Shown here piece by piece: positions 50,545 through 61,734 of a stretch of 64,000 bases of DNA. Positions within the stretch are counted from its first letter, which is position 1, and every line of letters begins with the position of its first letter. This DNA comes from Rotaria sordida. Lineage: Eukaryota; Rotifera; Eurotatoria; Philodinida; Philodinidae. The position numbers were made by a program, and so were the translations under genes. The notes under the pieces are model-generated. The model did no database searches and was not told the origin of the DNA. It worked only from the letters and a program-made list of their open reading frames with translations. The stretch is taken from the NCBI GenBank assembly GCA_905250125.1, contig CAJNOL010000014.1, positions 407,881-471,880 on the forward strand, read 5' to 3'.

Positions 50545-50800
50545 TAGAGGTGTAAATCGACGGGTCAAACGGCGACGTCTGTTTTAATGGTCCAACATTT
50601 TATCCATGGCGGCGGCGGCGGCTTTAATGGTAAAATTTTTTTTCCATAGCGGCGGCTAATATACTTTATGTTTTTCTGCACCGGTGGTGGGCTTGACAAC
50701 CAAAAAAAGAACGTATTTGCTCCTAAGAGACAAGAAAATGACCGATCGCATATGTATCGATATCAACGGCGGCGGCGCAGCTGGATGGCTTACACCTCTA
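50545..50800. mobile_element. hAT-type MITE with GGC-rich interior
   Basis: Terminal inverted repeats TAGAGGTGTAAAT and TTACACCTCTA bound a 256-bp element containing several (GGC)n runs. The flanking 8-mers, GCCTCCAG on the left and GTCTCAAG on the right, agree at six of eight positions, consistent with a decayed 8-bp target duplication as made by hAT transposases. The GAGGTGTAA-type terminus is also hAT-like. Confidence 0.7.
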
Positions 50801-50869
50801 GTCTCAAGTTTCTGTTAAAATGTTAACTAACAATAAGTGATATTGACCGTAACACTTATATGCTTTCTT

Positions 50870-51430
50870 TACTATATACAATTAACCCAATGAAAATCGT
50901 TCGCAAGTTCTATTCAAACTATTATATAATTCTATTTTTTTTACTTTCCATGCATCAAATCAGAATCTATCCGCACATTCTACTCACACTATCATATATT
51001 TTTATTTTTTCCTTTATGATCCATCAAATAAAAATCATTTATGCGTGCGATTCATATTACAACATATTTGTTCTTTCATTTGAAATCCATCGCATGCAAA
51101 TTCATTGTAAGTTCTTCTCTGACTATTGTATATTTGCATTTCTTTTTCTATTTGCGATCAACGAAATGATAATGCACCTATGAGTTCGTTTCAAATAATT
51201 GTATATTCTATGTTTTGTTTTTTTCTAATTTGGATGAACCAAATAATAATCGATTGGTGAGCTTGTTTCAAATTATTCTATCTTCCATTTCTTTTTCTTT
51301 TTGTGGTCACCGATGCAGAATCTATCAGTGAGTCTTTTTTTATGATTGTATAGGATTCGTTTTTATTTAGGTTGAACGAAATGACAATCTATCCGTGAGT
51401 TCTATAGAAAGTACATCCTACTGTTATATG
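50870..51430. repeat. Degenerate tandem array, about 70-bp unit, about 8 copies
   Basis: A unit of the form CATCAAATNANAATCTATCCGTGAGTTCT followed by a T-rich ATTGTATATTCT stretch recurs near 50887, 50955, 51021, 51089, 51161, 51236, 51309 and 51375, a spacing of 66-75 bp. The open frame at 50860-51183 is a consequence of the array, not a gene. Confidence 0.75.
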
Positions 51431-51560
51431 TGCATTTATAATGAATGAGAGGAAAATTCGTATGTAAATGCTGCTGAAGTTATTCTTGAGTTTGTTTTTT
51501 ACATTCAGTTTTGACTGAAGGTGAAATTTGTTTTAAGCAATGTGAATTTTAGTCGTGTAT

Positions 51561-51869
51561 TTAATATTCTTGTTTAGATTGTGATTGAAAAACGTTGGAA
51601 TGAAAAACAATATTAGACGTAGTGGGCGATAGTGATCGGCTGGTGAATATCGCATCGTATGACGTTTCGGTGTAATGCTTTTCGGGTCGTTTGTAGACTA
51701 GGAATGGTTTTGTTGGTTGGAATATTATTTTTGTTCTCGTGTTATTCGACATGGATAGCTGTGCGCGCAGTTTATGAACCTCGGAAATCTTTAATGGTTT
51801 TCCGGGAGTAGTATATAGTATTTCATTATGATTGGTTTCGAATAGGTTTAGAAAAGTTCGGAGACCCAT
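51561..51869 (-). CDS. Unassigned ORF (102 aa)
   Basis: An ATG-initiated frame with moderately GC-rich codons, containing segments such as SEVHKLRAQLSMSNNTR and KPFLVYKRPEKHYTE, and ending before a TAA. No domain, signal peptide or membrane segment was recognised. It lies divergently upstream of the glycosyltransferase gene, between it and the 70-bp array. It could be a fragment of a mobile-element protein or a chance frame. Confidence 0.3.
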   Translation of the reverse strand: MGLRTFLNLFETNHNEILYTTPGKPLKISEVHKLRAQLSMSNNTRTKIIFQPTKPFLVYKRPEKHYTETSYDAIFTSRSLSPTTSNIVFHSNVFQSQSKQEY

Positions 51870-52090
51870 TCTCGAAAACCCTTTAAGGGTTTTACACCTG
51901 GAAAGACTAGTGATCGTCAGTTTTTCAAAACATATTTTCGTTAGAAAAATATATTTGCGTAAGGACCGAAATAATCTGATATCCTAATAGTGACGGAATT
52001 TTTTATCATTCTATATGTTTATGTCTTTGCTTGTAATTAGACTAAATCGATCAAATCTGATCTATTTGACGACTAACAAGACCAACAGCT

Positions 52091-53125
52091 ATGAGCACTG
52101 TCAATACGAAGCGTGTCCTTCTACTTGCTCCGCTAAGTCCCGGTAGTGGTAATGCCGCGACAGCCTCTCGTCTCGCAGATGGCCTATGTCAATTATCGCA
52201 AATCACTGTTAATTGTATATCTGTTGACACGCCACACATCGAGTCCGATTCATTGTCAGCATTGATCCATCAATATGATGCTATTTTAGCATTGCACGCT
52301 TATCGCGCCGGTCATTTATTGACGTCGATCTATCAAAATAACTCTGATCTTCCACCGCTTATTCTTATTTTTGCCGGAACTGATCTACATTCATGCGAGC
52401 CTGAGTGGTTGCCGACAATCGAACAAATTGTACCGAAAGCCCGTGGTCTGGTTTGTTTTAGTCCCGAATGGAAGAAATACGCAGAAAGTATTTACAAACA
52501 TTTACTCGCTTGCCCTATTACCGTCATTCCACAAAGCGTTCTAATCTCGCCATCTGTCTCTGAACAGTTGCCATCCTCAACACCATTTCAATCTTCACGA
52601 AAGACAATCATCTGGGCAGGTGGAATTCGACCGGTAAAAGATCCACTTTTTGCCATCCGCATTATGTCCTATTTAACTGATCACGAGTTTCAACTGATTA
52701 TTGTCGGCGATGAAGGCGACCGTTCTCTTGTCAAGACTATTCAATCTTCATGTTCACATTCAAACGTTACCCTAATCGGTGGTCAATCCACAGACTATGT
52801 TCATGCAGTTATGCGCACCGGCTTTGCCTATCTGAACACTTCTATTGACGAAGGAATGTGTCTGGCCATTCTCGAAGCCATGGCACTTGGTCTTCCGGTC
52901 ATTGCCCGTCGAAACACCGGGAATATCAGCATTGTCAGGGATGGCCAAACCGGATTATTATACGAAACACCCGAGCAAGCGGCTGAATGTCTGTTGCGAC
53001 TGGAGAAGGAAACCAAATTACGAGAGACCCTGATTAAACAAGCAGCCGAGCAAGTAAAGAAAGTGCACAATCCTACATCGGAAAGCACAGCCTATCAAAA
53101 TCTTATCCTCAGTCTAATTGAATAA
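52091..53125 (+). CDS. GT4-family glycosyltransferase (GLT1D1-like)
   Basis: One exon of 344 residues. The N-terminal Rossmann half opens VLLLAPLSPGSGNAATASRL, with the GN turn typical of the nucleotide-sugar GT-B fold. The C-terminal half has IIWAGGIRPVKDP, LIIVGDEGD and the GT4 E-x7-E motif (E254 and E262) followed by GLPVIARRNTGN, a Glycos_transf_1 signature. The length and overall layout resemble animal GLT1D1 and bacterial group-1 transferases. Such enzymes move a sugar from a nucleotide donor; donor and acceptor are unknown. It is intronless and GC-richer than surrounding DNA, like the deacetylase at 47522, and also lies among foldbacks and telomere-like tracts. Both genes act on sugars, but a shared pathway is only a guess. 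Confidence 0.88.
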   Translation: MSTVNTKRVLLLAPLSPGSGNAATASRLADGLCQLSQITVNCISVDTPHIESDSLSALIHQYDAILALHAYRAGHLLTSIYQNNSDLPPLILIFAGTDLHSCEPEWLPTIEQIVPKARGLVCFSPEWKKYAESIYKHLLACPITVIPQSVLISPSVSEQLPSSTPFQSSRKTIIWAGGIRPVKDPLFAIRIMSYLTDHEFQLIIVGDEGDRSLVKTIQSSCSHSNVTLIGGQSTDYVHAVMRTGFAYLNTSIDEGMCLAILEAMALGLPVIARRNTGNISIVRDGQTGLLYETPEQAAECLLRLEKETKLRETLIKQAAEQVKKVHNPTSESTAYQNLILSLIE

Positions 53126-53579
53126 ATTTTTTAATGGTATTCTGTCTATCGTGACTGGAATCCTGCAGAACCACTATTTTTAGCCTCGTCTAGTCTTGGT
53201 TCCATTACTTAAATCACAAACTTTGCGGGCTCGAAAATGAAGCCTATCGAAGTTTTTTTCATTTCGGATTTTATATGAAAATAAAGCTTTCTGATTGCTC
53301 TTGTCCGTGTGTGATATTTATTTTCACCCTCTGTCCCTAATACAGCCTTGAGGAAGAGTGGGGTGAGAGTGAGTTATACGAAGTTAGATTCAAAGCAAAT
53401 CATACGATGCGTTTTGACTATTGCTCTAACTGAGAAAATCATAGTACGGGGGACACCCTCTCTTTTTCTAATTAGTGTTCTCTTTTTTTTATGGTTTACT
53501 ATAGTTTTGAATGTTTCAGATGAATGGGGGAGTAGTGCCTTATATGTTTTCAAGTTTATTCTTTATTGGTGAACAGTAC
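53126..53579. other. Region downstream of glycosyltransferase
   Basis: Contains a possible poly(A) word (AAAATAAAGC near 53280) for the glycosyltransferase transcript and a G-rich stretch near 53350-53380 (GAGTGGGGTGAGAGTGAG). No gene recognised. Confidence 0.45.
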
Positions 53580-54735
53580 AAATGACGATGGTCAAATGAA
53601 ATATATAAATGTGGACAAGAAAAGATTTGGAAAGCAGATAGAAAGCGTATAGTTTCTTGGATTTGGGTTGATATTTTTCCATTTTTGTTAAGATATCTTT
53701 TAGTGATTTATTGTGTTTGAACATTTGTTCATGTGTAAAATTTGTGTCAGCTACTAGGTGAGTTTGACATTTCGCACTGGTAATATTGCGTCACCACAGT
53801 ATCGTTTCCAATACTTGTAGAATTTTTTCGACAAGTTGGCTGATAAACCATGTTCTAGTAGATAGCGCGGATACATGATTTTATGATTCCATGTCGTTGG
53901 TTGCAATATAGTCGGCGATGTAATGGGACCTTGTATCATATCATTTAGCTATTTCTCACATCGGAGTGGTTGGTTCAGTAGTGCCCGATATAACTGGTAG
54001 TAGATACGTTCATTCAAATGTTGAGATACTCGAACACCCTGATTTAGTTGAAAGAATCGATTGAATTGTTTCGCGATGAAATCAGGTGGATAATTTTTCA
54101 ATAATAATGACATATCAATACGAATACATCCTGTATTGAAGTCATACACGGTCGAACAAAGACGAGCAACACGTAGTAGAGCCGTATATGGTATATTACG
54201 ATGAATATGACGCAGATGATCCGATGTATATGGCCAAATATAAGGCTCAATAGCCTATCTATGATGAATAGATGTTTTGAGTCGGCCATTTTCGTTGCTA
54301 ATCGTCACATGAAGAAAATCAACTGAAGTATCAATGATGTAGTTGATATTAATATTCATATCTTTCTTTGCGGAACTGTCGAGTTCTTGTTTTATTTCAT
54401 CAATCGTTCCATTTGTTGTCATAAAGATGTTATCGATGTATCTACAATTGATCAAAGTCATCACATCTATATTTTTTCAGATATTTATCCAACTTTCAAT
54501 AGACCTTCCGTAAATTTTATTATGTAATATTTGATTTCCGATTAAGTCTTGTTCTCATTCAAACATGTAGATATTCGCTAAGGCTTATGTGAATGCTGAA
54601 TACATTGCTTCATCACGAATTTGTTTATAGTATTTATCATGGTAAGCAAAATAATTAGTATCCAGAATCAAACGTGTCATTTTTATGATGCGATCAATAG
54701 TGAATATACCAATTTTACCGAGTTTTGAATGTTTT
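53580..54735 (-). pseudogene. 5'-truncated, decayed Penelope/Athena-like reverse transcriptase
   Basis: Reading the minus strand from 54735, broken frames give landmarks of Penelope-like RT in order: KIGIFTIDRIIKMTRLILD, KYYKQIRDEAM, ANIYMFE, RYIDNIFMTTN, SVDFLHVTISNENG, then TSDHLRHIHRNIPYTALLR and a downstream segment with NQGVRVSQHLNE. The RT active-site motif normally ends YxDD; here it is YIDN. In-frame stops occur around 54560-54590, 54250 and 53950. A possible C-terminal extension (LKDILTKMEKYQPKSKKL) reaches about 53590. The 5' end stops within about 10 bp of a G-rich telomere-like tract. The elements are telomere-associated in bdelloids (family knowledge). No intact copy lies in the window. 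Confidence 0.75.
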
Positions 54736-54742
54736 AAAGGAT

Positions 54743-54794
54743 ATGGGTGTGGATGTGTTGTTAAAGAGATGATGAACACCCACACCCGCATCCC
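54743..54794. repeat. Telomere-like head-to-head junction at the RT 5' truncation
   Basis: ATGGGTGTGGATGTGTTG, about 15 bp of spacer, then AACACCCACACCCGCATCCC. The G-rich part directly follows the 5' end of the RT pseudogene, the position where telomere repeat would be added to an element that had been at a chromosome end. Confidence 0.65.
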
Positions 54795-55746
54795 GAACTC
54801 TCAAATTTTTCGTTACATGTAACTTAGATCTAGACGACTGTGACCGAGCCTTTCGATCTCGGCACATGCGTATGCATGGCACTGTTATTCGTGAATCATA
54901 TAAAAACCTATACTTTTCAAAAGGACTATTGGATTTGGCTTCTGCAGATGCACTTCATCCGTCGTATTTAATTAGTGAATAACAGAACTGGTGACTACTG
55001 TAATAAATGAAAACATGAAAATCAAAGCAAATTAAAGTAGACTCTATATATATTTCTATATTAGTATGATTCTCACTTTTTTGTGATTGTCTTGACTAGC
55101 AGATTTTGATTCGGTTTATGAATTTTTGAAACCTAATCGACTTGCCTTTTCACAAAAAATTAAATTAAACCGATTTCGGTTCAGTTTGATTCCAGAGTGA
55201 ACCGATTCCAATTCTGTTGAATGCTTTCTCAGATTTCAACTGTTCCGACGAATAAAAAGGAGCAGTTATATCGAAGTGTCAAGAAGTATTCGCGGAGTAT
55301 GTATAGCAGCAGATGATATTCAATACATGCCATTCACGAATGAAAAAGAAAAAAAACGTTTTTGCTTGTCAATCATATGCGTCAGACTAGGAATAAGGTT
55401 ACAGAAAGTAACATAAACATAAATTCCTCAATGTGTTGATAGAAATAGTATATTTCTTTAGGCTTCCTTCCTCTAAGTACTTCACTGTGGTATGATTAGT
55501 AGGCTGAAAACATCTTCAAGTTAGCTTTTAAGAAGTGGACACCATTTTACAAACAATTCGTTTATTCTAAACACGTCTTTTATTAACACGTTTTCTTTGG
55601 TTTGTTTCCAAGCTTACACAAAAAAATACATACTTCAAATTAAATATTTCTCTTAGGTTTTTTAATCTTTTCACAAAAATAAAGATAAAAATCATCTATA
55701 TAACGAAAACAAAGGATTAAAATACAAAAAATTAATGTTTACATTG
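54795..55746. other. Non-coding region right of the junction
   Basis: AT-rich with no recognised gene. A few repeat-like words occur (ACCGATTTCGGTTCAGTTTGATTCCAGAGTGAACCGATTCC near 55170-55210, a small internal repeat of ACCGATT). Confidence 0.45.
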
Positions 55747-55759
55747 CTCTACTAATGTC

Positions 55760-56128
55760 TTATTTACGCAATATCATCGAACATCGTAACGTTTCAGATG
55801 CTAAAGAAGTTCTATGTTTTCTTTGAACAAAGCCAGAAGCGCTAAAGGCGCTTTCACTTGATATTGACGCAGCACAAATTACATTATAACGACGAGATAC
55901 ATAAGACAAAATTGGTAAACGATTTTTGTTATTTGCCCAATATTGACTAAAAGTCAGATTATCATGTACTGTTGAGATATAATAACATATTTCTTCTTTT
56001 ATTGTCAATTCTTTCACCTTATTACATGTTGACTTTAATGGTAGACCACATGACTTATATAAATTACATAAAGAATTGAATGGATTTTCTTTTTCTTTTT
56101 CTTCTTCTTTTTCATTATTTGTTGTCAT
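55760..56128 (-). pseudogene. hAT transposase C-terminal dimerisation-domain fragment
   Basis: The frame reads 122 residues and ends TAA. From about residue 60 it carries the hAT dimerisation signature: YWANNKNRLPILSYVSRRY, then SSESAFSASGFVQRKHRTSL and a final SETLRCSMIL. In intact transposases this follows the RNase H-like catalytic core, of which nothing is visible upstream. The DDE residues are therefore missing and the copy cannot be autonomous. It may be the remains of a relative of the element that mobilised the MITE at 50545. Confidence 0.75.
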
Positions 56129-56375
56129 AATGATTGGCTGAGCAGATGATGACGTTGATTCTGTTTACGATTTTGAATATACTGATGCTTTATTGAATAA
56201 GATAGCTTCTGCTTCTTTTAGATCAGCATCTGTCAAATACGTATACGTAGCTGGATTAAGAAATGTTGCTACCTTCAAAACCAACAAAATGAACATGTAT
56301 AAGGTTTCAAAAGGAATTTAATTTCTGTAGATAGTGATAATATATGCTTGACACTTTTAGAGTTTCTTGCGTAAT

Positions 56376-56567
56376 GGGGTGTGGGTGTTGGTGTAGGGTA
56401 TGGATATGGGTGGGTGGGTGTGGATGTGTGTGAATAGTTAGAGCAAACACGCTCAGCCACATCTCACAACCATTCCGACACTCCACACCCGCACTTACCC
56501 ACACATTCACACTCATACTTTACACCTCCACCCACATTCTACACCCGCATTTGCACCCACACCCGAT
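56376..56567. repeat. Longest telomere-like G-rich to C-rich junction
   Basis: About 60 bp of GGGGTGTGGGTGTTGGTGTA, GGGTGGGTGGGTGTGGATGTG and similar, a spacer of about 45 bp, then about 85 bp of C-rich sequence (CTCCACACCCGCAC, TTACCCACACATTCACAC, CACCTCCACCCAC, GCACCCACACCC). Units are degenerate around TGTGGG/GTGTGG. Confidence 0.7.
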
Positions 56568-58984
56568 AAAATCATGAGTTCGATGAACTCAAACAAATTG
56601 CTTTAAAACCAGACATTTCTGATGACGAGCAACAGTTAGTTTGTTGTTGTAAGCTTTAGAAGTTTATTTAAGAAACAAAATTAAATTACAATAAATCTGA
56701 TTTGAATTTCTTTTGTAATATCGAATTATTCAAAGTTGAACAGATGATAATGATATACGATTATGAACTGTGTCGTCGAAAATCCTATACACGAAACTCA
56801 CGGTATAAAGAACGTCATCGAACAGTAATATCATTGAAACGAACATTATCAAAATAAAAATCATCGATATGAAGTTTATCGAAATAAAGATTGGAACATC
56901 TTACGATCATGTATATTAAGAAGCCTCGTTTCATTGGTATAGCTCTCAATGATTATTGCTTTTGTTCACACTTTCAGAATATTTATCATATACATATATC
57001 TATGTTTGTATCATCAATTCAAAAGTGATATGCCTATGATACATTACAACTTGATGTATTCTATACCAATGACTTATTTATTTGCCAGCTTAGTTTTTAA
57101 GTCAATTCAGTTCCTAGCTTGACCTAGAAACTTATTAGATCACTCATTTAAGTTAGTCCTTATTTTAGCAGATAATTATCACTACTACAGAGAATAACCA
57201 TCATCAGTCATAATAATAGATGATTTACAATACTACAAATATTATCTGACAATATTATTGATGCATTCGATCGTTGCAAGATAAATTATCGAATATAGAC
57301 ATAAATAATAGTTACATTCCCGATGTAATACCACGCTCAATTGTGCCGACATGACTTTCAATGATGAATATATTGACTTATTCACTTACGACCAATAGAA
57401 TTGATTGTAGATAATAGACTAAAATTTTACGCGTCAAATATATTTTTCCCATATTTGTCTATTTTCCGATGATGTATCTACTAGGAAACAAGATTTTACC
57501 TTCTCTATCTCTCAATAGGTTTATTCCTTGTGTCTTTTGATTTGGATTTGTTTCTCTATGAATAAAATCATCATTACATTTGAAGTTAAATTTTATCTTT
57601 AAAAGTCGAATGTCCTGTCTGTAACACATTGCAATAACTCCTATAGTTAACTTACAAAATCTGTCTAGGCGAAAACCAATATTCAATTCTAGATTCTGGT
57701 GGTTTGATAGATCATAAAGGAAAATAGAAATTATTCAGAACTGACTGTCAGAATAGCACCACAGTTTTTCTAAAATTTGTAAATTTATAAATATCATTTT
57801 TTATTTTATAAAATTTGTTTGTCGTCAAATGGTATATAAATTTGTGTTTTTCTGAGAAAAATCGCGAAGAAGAATGTTAGGCTATTTAATGAAATCATTC
57901 TCTGAAATTTTAACTTATTTATTAGCGAACTCTAAATTCATAAAGGAAATATCCCTTAGAAGAGGATTTCAGTCTTAACGGATCGAAATGGGTATGTGCG
58001 TGTGAGGTGGATGTCATCTTCGTGAGTGGATATGAAATAAAAAAATACAATCTTCCACACTCTTACTTTGCTCCGGATACTTTTTCAATGCTTGTCGCTA
58101 TTGACAACATTGATTGTTATTAATTTACTGCATCTACATTAACGAAAATGAATCTATTCAAATGAAAACACTTTCCTTACATATAGTCTGAGAGACGAAA
58201 AATTTGGACCGTTAAGACCGAATGCCCCTTTCAAGAAGTGTTCAGTATCTCTGTAAGAAAAAAAGAATATGTTGTTTTTTACTATAAAATAATCTTATTG
58301 AGTTCTCAGAACTTCTATTGTTGTGATCAGTTTTTTTGTCATTGTCAAAAAACTTGCATTCATGATTAATGGTTAAGTTAAGTAGCATCAACTACTCTTT
58401 TATTATATTTTTTATCATTTGTTTTTGTTTCGTGTATTTGAGAATCGTTAAATATAAATATTTGATTATGTTTTTTCCATGAGAATTATTGTTGTAGTCT
58501 AAAAAACGGCTATACTATTGACTTAGATACAACCAATAACACTATCATACAATCGATACCAATACATCATTAGTTGTTGCACTATGCTAGTCTCTTTTCA
58601 TATTATTAGCCAACGTAAAACGATAACTACCCTTATGCACAACCCCACACCATCATTAACATTCATACTCGTAACTTTTTTTCTGCGTTCAATTGTCTGG
58701 TACTTATCGTTCCCGTGCTTTTTTGTTCGACCTTCACAAAATAGAGTGTTCACTGTAGTCTGAGACATCATTCGATTCTAACTAATTTAATCTATTCTTA
58801 GAGTTTTGAATTTTTAGAAAATTTTTCTTCACAGTCAGGATGAAGATAATATTTCCGTTTGAGTATAGCACAAATTCACGTTTCTTAGTGTGATTTGATT
58901 AGGCGATGACGATAATGAAATACGTTAAAAGCTAGTAGATATCTTGATCCTTTTTTTGGAAGATTCGCTATTTAAATCTCCCGA

Positions 58985-59110
58985 AAATAGTAAGTTTTAA
59001 TCGACTAAAAAAGTCTCTATTATTTTTCAAAACGATAATTTTCGGTTCTTTTATTTATTGAATATTTTCAAAAATAATAGAAACTATAGTCTAGTCGATT
59101 AAACTTGGTC
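58985..59110. repeat. Small foldback hairpin
   Basis: AGTTTTAATCGACTAAAAAA...CTATTATTTTTCAAAA on the left pairs with TTTTCAAAAATAATAGAAAC...TAGTCGATTAAACTTGG on the right. Arms are about 45 bp with a loop of about 40 bp. Confidence 0.65.
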
Positions 59111-60444
59111 ACTTTTTTCAAGAATCATATGTTAGTATGTCAAAAAAAGATTAGAAATCTCCAATAAATCTTGACCGAGATATTGAGAAAATGCTAAGAG
59201 AGACTTTTATTCTTGACGCAATGTTTAATTGAAGAAGAACAAATAATTTCTAGATTCCTTTTCAGAATATCTTTTGAAAATTAATCAGAAAATTTCGTTG
59301 CAATGAACAATCGAGATTTTAGTTTAAACATATTGAACGCTGCATATTGATCGAAAAATTTTCATATAATACAACAAAATTAAAGCAAAGTCGATAAATA
59401 GTCAATGTTTTTTTGTTATTTATTTTAATCTGATCTTAATTTTTTTATCTATGTATAAAGATAACGTTTAAGTAACTGAAAAGATTCGTCTCTTAAACAT
59501 CAATTCGATTTTAAGAAAAATGGAGAAAAAAAAATGTTTTTGAGTAAACATTAACTGAAAGATAAACTAAAGGGAGAGCTTTTTTTCTGTTTTTACGACG
59601 TATTCGTTATGAAAAAAAAGAAACATTACTAGTCAAGTTTAATTATACAAACAAGACTGAGGAAGAAACAACTGAAATTAGATTTTTCTGATTTTCTGTT
59701 TTTTTTTTATTTGAAATTACAAAAATCAGCTGTTTCCCCTTGCAAACAATAGAATGCATGAGACTTTCAGGAGATAAATATAAAACGAGTTCTGAAAATC
59801 ATACAATTTAAGTTAAACGAGATTTTTCTACATTCATCAAGACATTCCTCCAATTGTCACCGTAAACTAAAGACAAAATTACGAAGGATGAAAGCATAAA
59901 ATAGGGAGTGATACCGTTGATCAAAAGACTAGAGACGGTATAAAATAAAAAGATGGTCCATTAGTTCATGTTCTTCTGACGCATGTAAATAAAACAGTTC
60001 TTATAGTTAAATTCTATTATATTTAGCGCCATCTTTCGAACACCATAAAGAGTACGGAAATAAATTTTTATTTCCTCGAATAATATTTTTTTTCTTGAGA
60101 GGCTTGCACTAATTTCTGGAACATCATGTCAAAGATGACTTTTTTCTGTATCAACAACGTAAGTCCCTTTCGACTGTCTGCATCAGTTTTACTCAACTTT
60201 TTTTGTCTTATCCAAAGCTGTCGTCAGAATTCATGAAATACAAAATAAAAATTTTAGAACTCTTCTTCACTTTAATCACATCTGCACATTGATTCGTATG
60301 ATTCACACACACAACACAACGTTGCGAGTGAGGGCGCTGTGATTAAAGTGAAAAAGTACTCATTCGTTATTGAAAATCGTCAAATCAACAGTAACACCAA
60401 AATCTCCAACTGTATGGAATAGGTTTTTTTGTGTTTAGATAAAC

Positions 60445-60865
60445 GAGCTCAAGCAACAACTTCAGAGCCCTGTGTTTTGTATTCCATGAAATTTAACAAT
60501 AGTTTCTGATAGAGCATCCAATATTAGTCACAACTACTATGAAGAATAGTGGAAAGTTTGGAAGTTCTCAATACTGAAACTATATTAATACTTGGCTCGG
60601 CGTTCCAGAAACGGGTGCATCTATACTAAAAGTGACATATTCCCAGCATTGAGAACTATCAAATTTCCAATAATTCTTCAAAATAATTGTGACCAATATT
60701 GAATTCTCTATCAGAAGCTAATGTTAGATTTCATTGAATGCGAAACATGGGTCTCTGAAGTGGTTGAAATTGACACTAAAAATGTAAGTTTTAAGAAAAT
60801 TCCGCAAACTTCGAAACCTTCTTTATGTATTTCATGAATTTCGACCACAACTTTGGATAGAGCAA
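60445..60865. repeat. Foldback with a partial direct duplication
   Basis: The left arm (about 60460-60580, including CTTCAGAGCCCTGTGTTTTG and TTTCTGATAGAGCATCCAAT) pairs with the right arm (about 60640-60775, containing ATTCTCTATCAGAAGC and ATGGGTCTCTGAAGTGG). A further related stretch with TATTTCATGAATTTCGACCA and GGATAGAGCA follows at 60825-60865 in the same sense as the left arm. Confidence 0.65.
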
Positions 60866-61734
60866 AAGAATGTGAGTAAGGCTGATACAGAGAGTCGACA
60901 AGGACTTACTTTATCTATACAGAAAAAGGTCATCGTCGATATGATGCTACAAAAGTTGGTATATGTCTATTTCTCGCATGTTTCAATTCCGATGTAGGCT
61001 GAAATTTGGTAGTATAGGCTCTGGACATTTAACTCCACTCTATAGTAGAATTTCGGCTTTCAACATCTTATTTTTCAGAGATGTTAGTAACGTCGAAATC
61101 ACCAAAATTGTTTCGTTATTTTTTGAATTATCATGAAATAGAAAAATTCCAGTATTTCGATCAGTCATTTATTAAAATTAACTTTTAGTTTTCTGCATGT
61201 CACTAGTGTGTTTCTGCCATTAATAAAAAAAAAAATGTTCGATCTATTTTTCTCTGATGATAGCAACACGTACAGAAATAACAAAACATCAAGAAGAATT
61301 AAATGAACATAAAATGGATAACATAATAATTGAGTATATTGATTGTTAACTGTTATTTTTTTCTAAATTAAGTTACACTAATTTGCTTTTTGACTAACTG
61401 AATTTAATCCACAGAAATCTTTTTAATATTACAAATTAGATCACTTAATCTATACTCAACTCCATAAGATAAGAAAAAGTCTTGAACTATTGCAGTACAT
61501 AATAGATTAAGATAGCAAATATATATATAAACATGAATACACGATTTATTATTGTGTTCTTTAAAGTAAATCGATCTACAAATCTTCTTCTATAGAGTAT
61601 CTTTGATGAGATTCTACTCATAAAAAATGAAAAATATTTCTTAAAGTAATTCAAAATTTTCTGTCATTTGGATTTTAATGGATGATCCAAAAGCTCTATA
61701 TTAATCTTGTTTTCATTTTAGCGTAAGAATAATT

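Noticed and set aside
50860-51183. 107-aa hydrophobic plus-strand frame
   Set aside because: It is a reading of the 70-bp tandem array; its periodic protein sequence follows the repeat units.
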